The notes under the pieces were generated by a model, which made no database searches, was not told the origin of the DNA, and worked only from the letters and a program-made list of their open reading frames with translations. This document shows, piece after piece, positions 6,204-8,840 of a stretch of 8,840 nt of DNA. Position numbers and translations under genes: made by a program. The stretch covers positions 1-8,840 of the forward strand of contig CAMMNR010000070.1 in assembly GCA_946498265.1 (NCBI GenBank), written 5' to 3'. Position 1 is the stretch's first letter. Every line of letters starts with the position of its first letter. Source of the DNA: an uncultured Clostridium sp. GTDB taxonomy: Bacteria > Bacillota > Clostridia > TANB77 > CAG-508.

Positions 6204-6234
6204 ATAAAAAACCCCTTTTATAAATCTTAATTTA

Positions 6235-6263
6235 ATATTATCATAAACTTACTTTTTTGACAA
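6235..6263 (-). promoter_or_regulatory. Sigma-A promoter of the VanW-protein gene
   Basis: On the minus strand: TTGTCA (6258-6263), 17-bp spacer, TAATAT (6235-6240), with an extended -10 TG one base further upstream. The start near 6228 gives a leader of about 25 nt. Confidence 0.6.
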
Positions 6264-6354
6264 TATTTGCGCTACTTTTTCTAAATTACTTTTAATTGCT
6301 CTGTTACTTTGTTTTATTCTATATTATTTATTTTATGTTTTTACCAATTGATTA

Positions 6355-6381
6355 TTACAGTTTTATTACATTATTATTACA
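6355..6381 (+). promoter_or_regulatory. Three TTACA direct repeats at 11-bp spacing, operator-like
   Basis: TTACA occurs at 6355-6359, 6366-6370 and 6377-6381, exactly 11 bp apart, each within a (T/A)TTATTACA context. This places all copies on one face of the helix. It resembles PhoP-type Pho boxes of Firmicutes (TTAACA-like hexamers repeated every 11 bp or so). It lies 24 bp upstream of the -35 box of the carbohydrate-binding gene. The binding protein is inferred, not shown. Confidence 0.35.
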
Positions 6382-6405
6382 TTTTGATAATTTTATATAA
6401 AATAC

Positions 6406-6434
6406 TTGAATAATGTAGAAAATAATATTATAAT
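6406..6434 (+). promoter_or_regulatory. Sigma-A promoter of the carbohydrate-binding gene
   Basis: TTGAAT (6406-6411), 17-bp spacer, perfect TATAAT (6429-6434). The start near 6441 gives a leader of about 30 nt with AAGGAG at 6455-6460. Confidence 0.75.
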
Positions 6435-6470
6435 GTCCATAGCTAAAGATAAATAAGGAGAGAAAATAAA

Positions 6471-6938
6471 ATGGAATTAACAAAAAATATCTTTTTTAAT
6501 ACTGATAAATTAGTTGAAAATAGTAAAGTGAAAATATCTTATACAGGTAAATTTTTTCAGGATTCTTCTGAAGAAGTTTTTATTCATTATGGCTTTGGTA
6601 TTAATTGGGACAATGTTAATGATATAAAAATGGAAAAAACAGAATTAGGATTTCAAGCTGAAATAGAATTAGGTGAAGGTGAGACATTTAACTTCTGTTT
6701 TAAAAATGGAAATGATGAATGGGATAATAATGAAGGACAAAATTATGTTTTTCCTATTGAAAAAGTACAAACAGAATTATTAGTTTTAGAAGATGAACCG
6801 TTATCTCTTGGTTCTCCTAAGAAATTAAGAAGATCATATTTATGGAGTAAAAAGATTCGTTTAGCAGTATATAAAATTATCACTTATCTTCCAAAATTGA
6901 TTTCTGGAAATTATAGAAAGAAATCTACAAATTCTTAA
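6471..6938 (+). CDS. Stand-alone starch/glycogen-type carbohydrate-binding protein (CBM25/CBM53-like)
   Basis: 155 residues with a single recognisable domain (about 15-100) resembling the CBM25/CBM53 starch-binding fold: VFIHYGFG (36-43), NWDNVNDIKME (45-55), GFQAEIELGEGETFNFCFKNG (60-80) and WDNNEGQNYVFPIE (84-97). W46, W84 and Y92 are candidate sugar-stacking residues by comparison with the family pattern. There is no catalytic domain, signal peptide or anchor, so the protein is probably cytoplasmic, which would suit glycogen and not external starch. A Lys/Arg-rich tail (117-155) with hydrophobic positions (LWSKKIRLAVYKIITYLPKLI) could form an amphipathic helix. The ATG at 6471 follows AAGGAG by 10 nt. 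It has its own promoter, a possible repeat operator upstream and a terminator shared with the convergent SDR gene. The domain assignment is from recalled motifs; the role is unknown. Confidence 0.8.
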   Translation: MELTKNIFFNTDKLVENSKVKISYTGKFFQDSSEEVFIHYGFGINWDNVNDIKMEKTELGFQAEIELGEGETFNFCFKNGNDEWDNNEGQNYVFPIEKVQTELLVLEDEPLSLGSPKKLRRSYLWSKKIRLAVYKIITYLPKLISGNYRKKSTNS

Positions 6939-6973
6939 TATATAATAAAAAAATTACTATAATTTTTAATATC

Positions 6974-7000
6974 AAAAAAGCGACTTAAAGTCGCTTTTCT
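6974..7000. terminator. Bidirectional terminator between the CBM and SDR genes
   Basis: AAAAAAGCGAC pairs with GTCGCTTTT around TTAAA, with an A-run on one side and a T-run on the other, so it works for both convergent genes. It begins 36 nt after the CBM stop and ends 18 nt from the SDR stop. Confidence 0.85.
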
Positions 7001-7017
7001 TATTTTCTCGTCTAAAT

Positions 7018-7749
7018 TTATGTTATTACCCATCCTCCATTTATTGATATAATCTGACCAGTAGTATACTTATCTTCAACTAACCATTCAACACATTTAG
7101 CAATATCACTTGGTTCTCCCACTCTTTCTAATGGAATATCATTTTTTATTTCTTCCATTTCTTTTTTATTTAAATTACTAATCATCTGTGTTTTTATTAT
7201 TCCTGGTGCAATTGAATTAACTCTTATATTAGAAGGTCCTAATTCTTTGGCTAATGCTTTTGTTAAACCATTCATTCCAGCTTTAGAAATTGAATATAAT
7301 ACTTCCAGAGAAGCTCCTACAATTCCCCATATTGACGATATATTTATAATACATCCATTTTTATTATTAATCATATTAGGTGTAACTTCTTGGCACATAA
7401 TAAAAGCTGAATATAAATTTGTATTTATAACCTTATTCCAATCTTCATCTGTTTCATCTGTAAACAATTTGTACTCAGATATTCCTGCATTATTTATTAA
7501 TATATCTATTTTTCCATATTTATTTATTGTGTATTCTACTAATTTTTTGGCTTCTTCTCTTTTTGATACATCTGCTTTCACTATATCAATATATATCTCT
7601 TGTTTTTCTAATTCTCGTTTAAGTTCTTTTATTGATTCTTCTGATTTATTATAATTTGCAATTACTTTTAACCCTTTTAAAGCCAAATTTCTAGCAATTT
7701 CTTTTCCAATTCCTTTTGATGCTCCTGTTATTATTACTACTTCTGACAT
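7018..7749 (-). CDS. SDR family oxidoreductase, FabG/YmfI-like
   Basis: 243-residue classical short-chain dehydrogenase/reductase. Cofactor motif TGASKGIG (8-15), NNAG (86-89), active-site tetrad N110, S139 (in NISSIWG), Y152 and K156 (YSISK), PG motif at 182-183 (SIAPGIIKTQM) and C-terminal GQIISINGGWVIT. Residues after the first strand (NYNKSEES, no Asp at its end) favour NADP(H). Generic annotation would be 3-oxoacyl-ACP reductase, but no fatty-acid synthesis genes are adjacent. The ISSIWG, GxSxEVxYSxSKAG and final NGGW pattern resembles the branch containing B. subtilis YmfI, the reductase that completes the 5-aminopentanol modification of elongation factor P; this is an inference from recalled motifs. 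The start is supported by AAGGAGG just upstream. Monocistronic, with its own promoter. Confidence 0.9.
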   Translation of the reverse strand: MSEVVIITGASKGIGKEIARNLALKGLKVIANYNKSEESIKELKRELEKQEIYIDIVKADVSKREEAKKLVEYTINKYGKIDILINNAGISEYKLFTDETDEDWNKVINTNLYSAFIMCQEVTPNMINNKNGCIINISSIWGIVGASLEVLYSISKAGMNGLTKALAKELGPSNIRVNSIAPGIIKTQMISNLNKKEMEEIKNDIPLERVGEPSDIAKCVEWLVEDKYTTGQIISINGGWVIT

Positions 7750-7777
7750 TCTTCCTCCTTCATTACTATTTTTACAT

Positions 7778-7786
7778 ATTATATCA
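7778..7786 (-). promoter_or_regulatory. Extended -10 promoter of the SDR gene
   Basis: On the minus strand TGATATAAT (7778-7786) combines the extended TG motif with a perfect TATAAT. No good -35 box is present at 17 bp, which is usual for extended -10 promoters. The start near 7771 gives a leader of about 22 nt. Confidence 0.5.
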
Positions 7787-7932
7787 TATTTTTTGTATTA
7801 TTATATAATAACAAGTTATTTTTTTACTTTTTTTGAAATTTTATTTTTTAAGTTATTTTATTAAACATTGTCTTTGTTATCTTAATACAGCTTTTAATAA
7901 AAAACTTATATTATTTTATCAATAGAGTATAC

Positions 7933-7938
7933 TATAAT
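7933..7938 (+). promoter_or_regulatory. Candidate -10 box of the GDPD pseudogene
   Basis: Perfect TATAAT 24 bp before the start codon; no clear -35 hexamer. GGAG at 7952-7955 follows at good spacing, so the expression signals look intact although the gene is broken. Confidence 0.35.
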
Positions 7939-7962
7939 ATAAAGATTTGTTGGAGTAAGATT

Positions 7963-8631
7963 ATGAAAAAATTGATAAAAATTTTAATATCTATAGTAAT
8001 AATAATTACGTTATTTTTTCTATTGGACTATATATTTTCTATGAAAAAAGATGTATTAATAATAGCTCATAGAGCTGGACGGAACTCTTAATGTAGAAAA
8101 TTCCCTAAAAGGAATTGAATTTGCAGTAAATAGAAATATATATGGAAGTGAAATTGATGTTCAAAGAACTAAGGATGGTTACTATATTATAAATCATGAT
8201 GAGAATTTAAAACGTTTATCAGAAATAAATAAAGATGTACAAGAGATTACATTAGAAGAAATAAAAGGCTTAAAGATTAAAGATAAATATGGTGAATCAA
8301 ATATTGCAACACTAGAAGAAGTTCTAGATTATTCAAAAGGAAAAATAAAATTGTTTATTGAACTTAAAGGAGTAAGCGCTGATAAAAAAATGGCTGACGA
8401 TTTAGTTTCTATGATAAAGGAAAGAGAGATGTTAAATGATTGCGTTTTCATTTCTTTTAAATATGATTTAATCGATTATATAGAAAATCAGTTTCCTGAA
8501 GTAGGAACAGGATATTTATATGGACAGTAGATAATATATCTTCTATAAACTATTTTTTTAACAGTAATGTAGATGGTATTATAACAAATGAAGTAGATAA
8601 CGCAAAAAGTATTAAAACTTTAAACTATTAA
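7963..8631 (+). pseudogene. Glycerophosphodiester phosphodiesterase family gene, broken by a frameshift and an internal deletion
   Basis: GDPD enzymes hydrolyse glycerophosphodiesters to glycerol-3-phosphate and an alcohol. ATG 7963 has GGAG 7 nt upstream. Segment 1 (frame 0): membrane anchor (about 3-26), then VLIIAHRAGRNS and a stop at 8089-8091. Segment 2 (frame +1, from about 8082) continues as TLNVENSLKGIEFAV, SEIDVQRTKDGYYIINHDENL and KLFIELKG to GYLYGQ, stopping at 8528-8530. Segment 3 (frame 0 again, from about 8521) reads WTVDNISSINYFFNSNVDGIITNEV and ends LNY at TAA 8629-8631. The catalytic motifs (HR, ExD, HD) all survive but are split across frames. One base too many near 8080-8084 explains the first shift. 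Between GYLY and WTVDN the family normally has some 45 more residues, so a deletion not divisible by three is inferred at about 8520. The second lesion makes simple sequencing error an unlikely full explanation. Confidence 0.9.
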
Positions 8632-8840
8632 AACTGAATTATACAAAAGAAATAGAAATTAGTATTAAAATATAACTATAATAGTAGACTTTTGCAAGTT
8701 TCTCGAGTAATACAAAAAATTTAAAATAGTTTAAAGAGATTTATTTAAATTTATATAAAACCATTTTATAAAATTACAATTAGTTTAAATAAAATATTTG
8801 AGCATTTACTTGGATATTTAATGAAATAAATTAAAATTCC
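8632..8840. other. AT-rich right end with no supported gene
   Basis: No frame with start and ribosome binding site is present. One plus-strand open stretch of 26 codons (8749-8829, ending in IFEHLLGYLMK then TAA) looks slightly protein-like but lacks a start. The sequence ACTTTTGCAAG near 8688-8698 is the most GC-balanced patch. No terminator for the GDPD remnant is visible. It may be decayed DNA. Confidence 0.4.

Noticed and set aside
5746..6230. Several overlapping Phe/Leu-rich plus-strand open frames that look like membrane proteins
   Set aside because: They mirror the A-rich Lys/Glu tail and membrane segment of the VanW protein. Poly-Phe/Leu composition and overlap in several frames at once show they are antisense shadows.
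8632..8840. Insertion-sequence end suggested by ACTTTTGCAAG and a short protein-like frame
   Set aside because: No matching inverted repeat, target duplication or recognisable transposase residues; too little to call.
1..8840. Alternative genetic code (TGA as Trp) given the extreme AT content
   Set aside because: Conserved tryptophans in CapA (HWG), CorA (WGMN) and the CBM are encoded by TGG, and genes end cleanly at TAA or TAG with no needed TGA readthrough.
1..8840. CRISPR array, toxin-antitoxin, retron or phage-defence cassette
   Set aside because: No regularly spaced identical repeats of the right length, no nuclease, reverse transcriptase or small paired genes. The genes are ordinary housekeeping and envelope functions.

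Overview
The window is strongly AT-rich. It uses TAA/TAG stops with TGG tryptophan codons, has A/G-rich ribosome binding sites (AAGGAGG type) and near-consensus sigma-A promoters with 17-bp spacers. Together with the gene content (YbiT-type ABC-F protein, DUF378 protein, CapA-family protein, CorA, VanW/G5 protein, CBM25/53-like module), this points to a low-GC Firmicute, most likely a member of the Clostridia. The species cannot be named from this sequence.

Layout from left to right: (1) the N-terminal 220 codons of an ABC-F ATPase on the minus strand, running off the left edge and driven by its own promoter; (2) a 62-residue DUF378 membrane protein on the minus strand; (3) a membrane-anchored CapA-family metallophosphatase on the plus strand, convergent with (4) a CorA-type divalent-cation channel on the minus strand; (5) tRNA-Lys(CTT) on the minus strand with an exact consensus promoter and a strong terminator; (6) a 693-residue VanW/G5 cell-envelope protein on the minus strand; (7) a stand-alone starch/glycogen-type carbohydrate-binding module on the plus strand, convergent with (8) an SDR oxidoreductase of the FabG/YmfI type on the minus strand; (9) a degraded membrane-anchored glycerophosphodiester phosphodiesterase gene on the plus strand; (10) about 200 bp with no recognisable gene.

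The genes look like independent, mostly monocistronic housekeeping and envelope genes, each with its own promoter, not an operon or a defence/mobile cassette. I found no CRISPR array, integrase, toxin-antitoxin pair or biosynthetic cluster. The most distinctive signal is non-coding: three GC-rich palindromic elements sharing a GGGGACG core stand out against the AT-rich background (721-758, 2553-2609, 3988-4111). The largest is a perfect 42-bp inverted pair in which each arm is itself a hairpin, the architecture of a REPIN. One copy supplies the last codons and stop of the CapA gene. The second most interesting signal is a three-fold TTACA repeat at exact 11-bp spacing upstream of the carbohydrate-binding gene, which resembles a PhoP-type operator.
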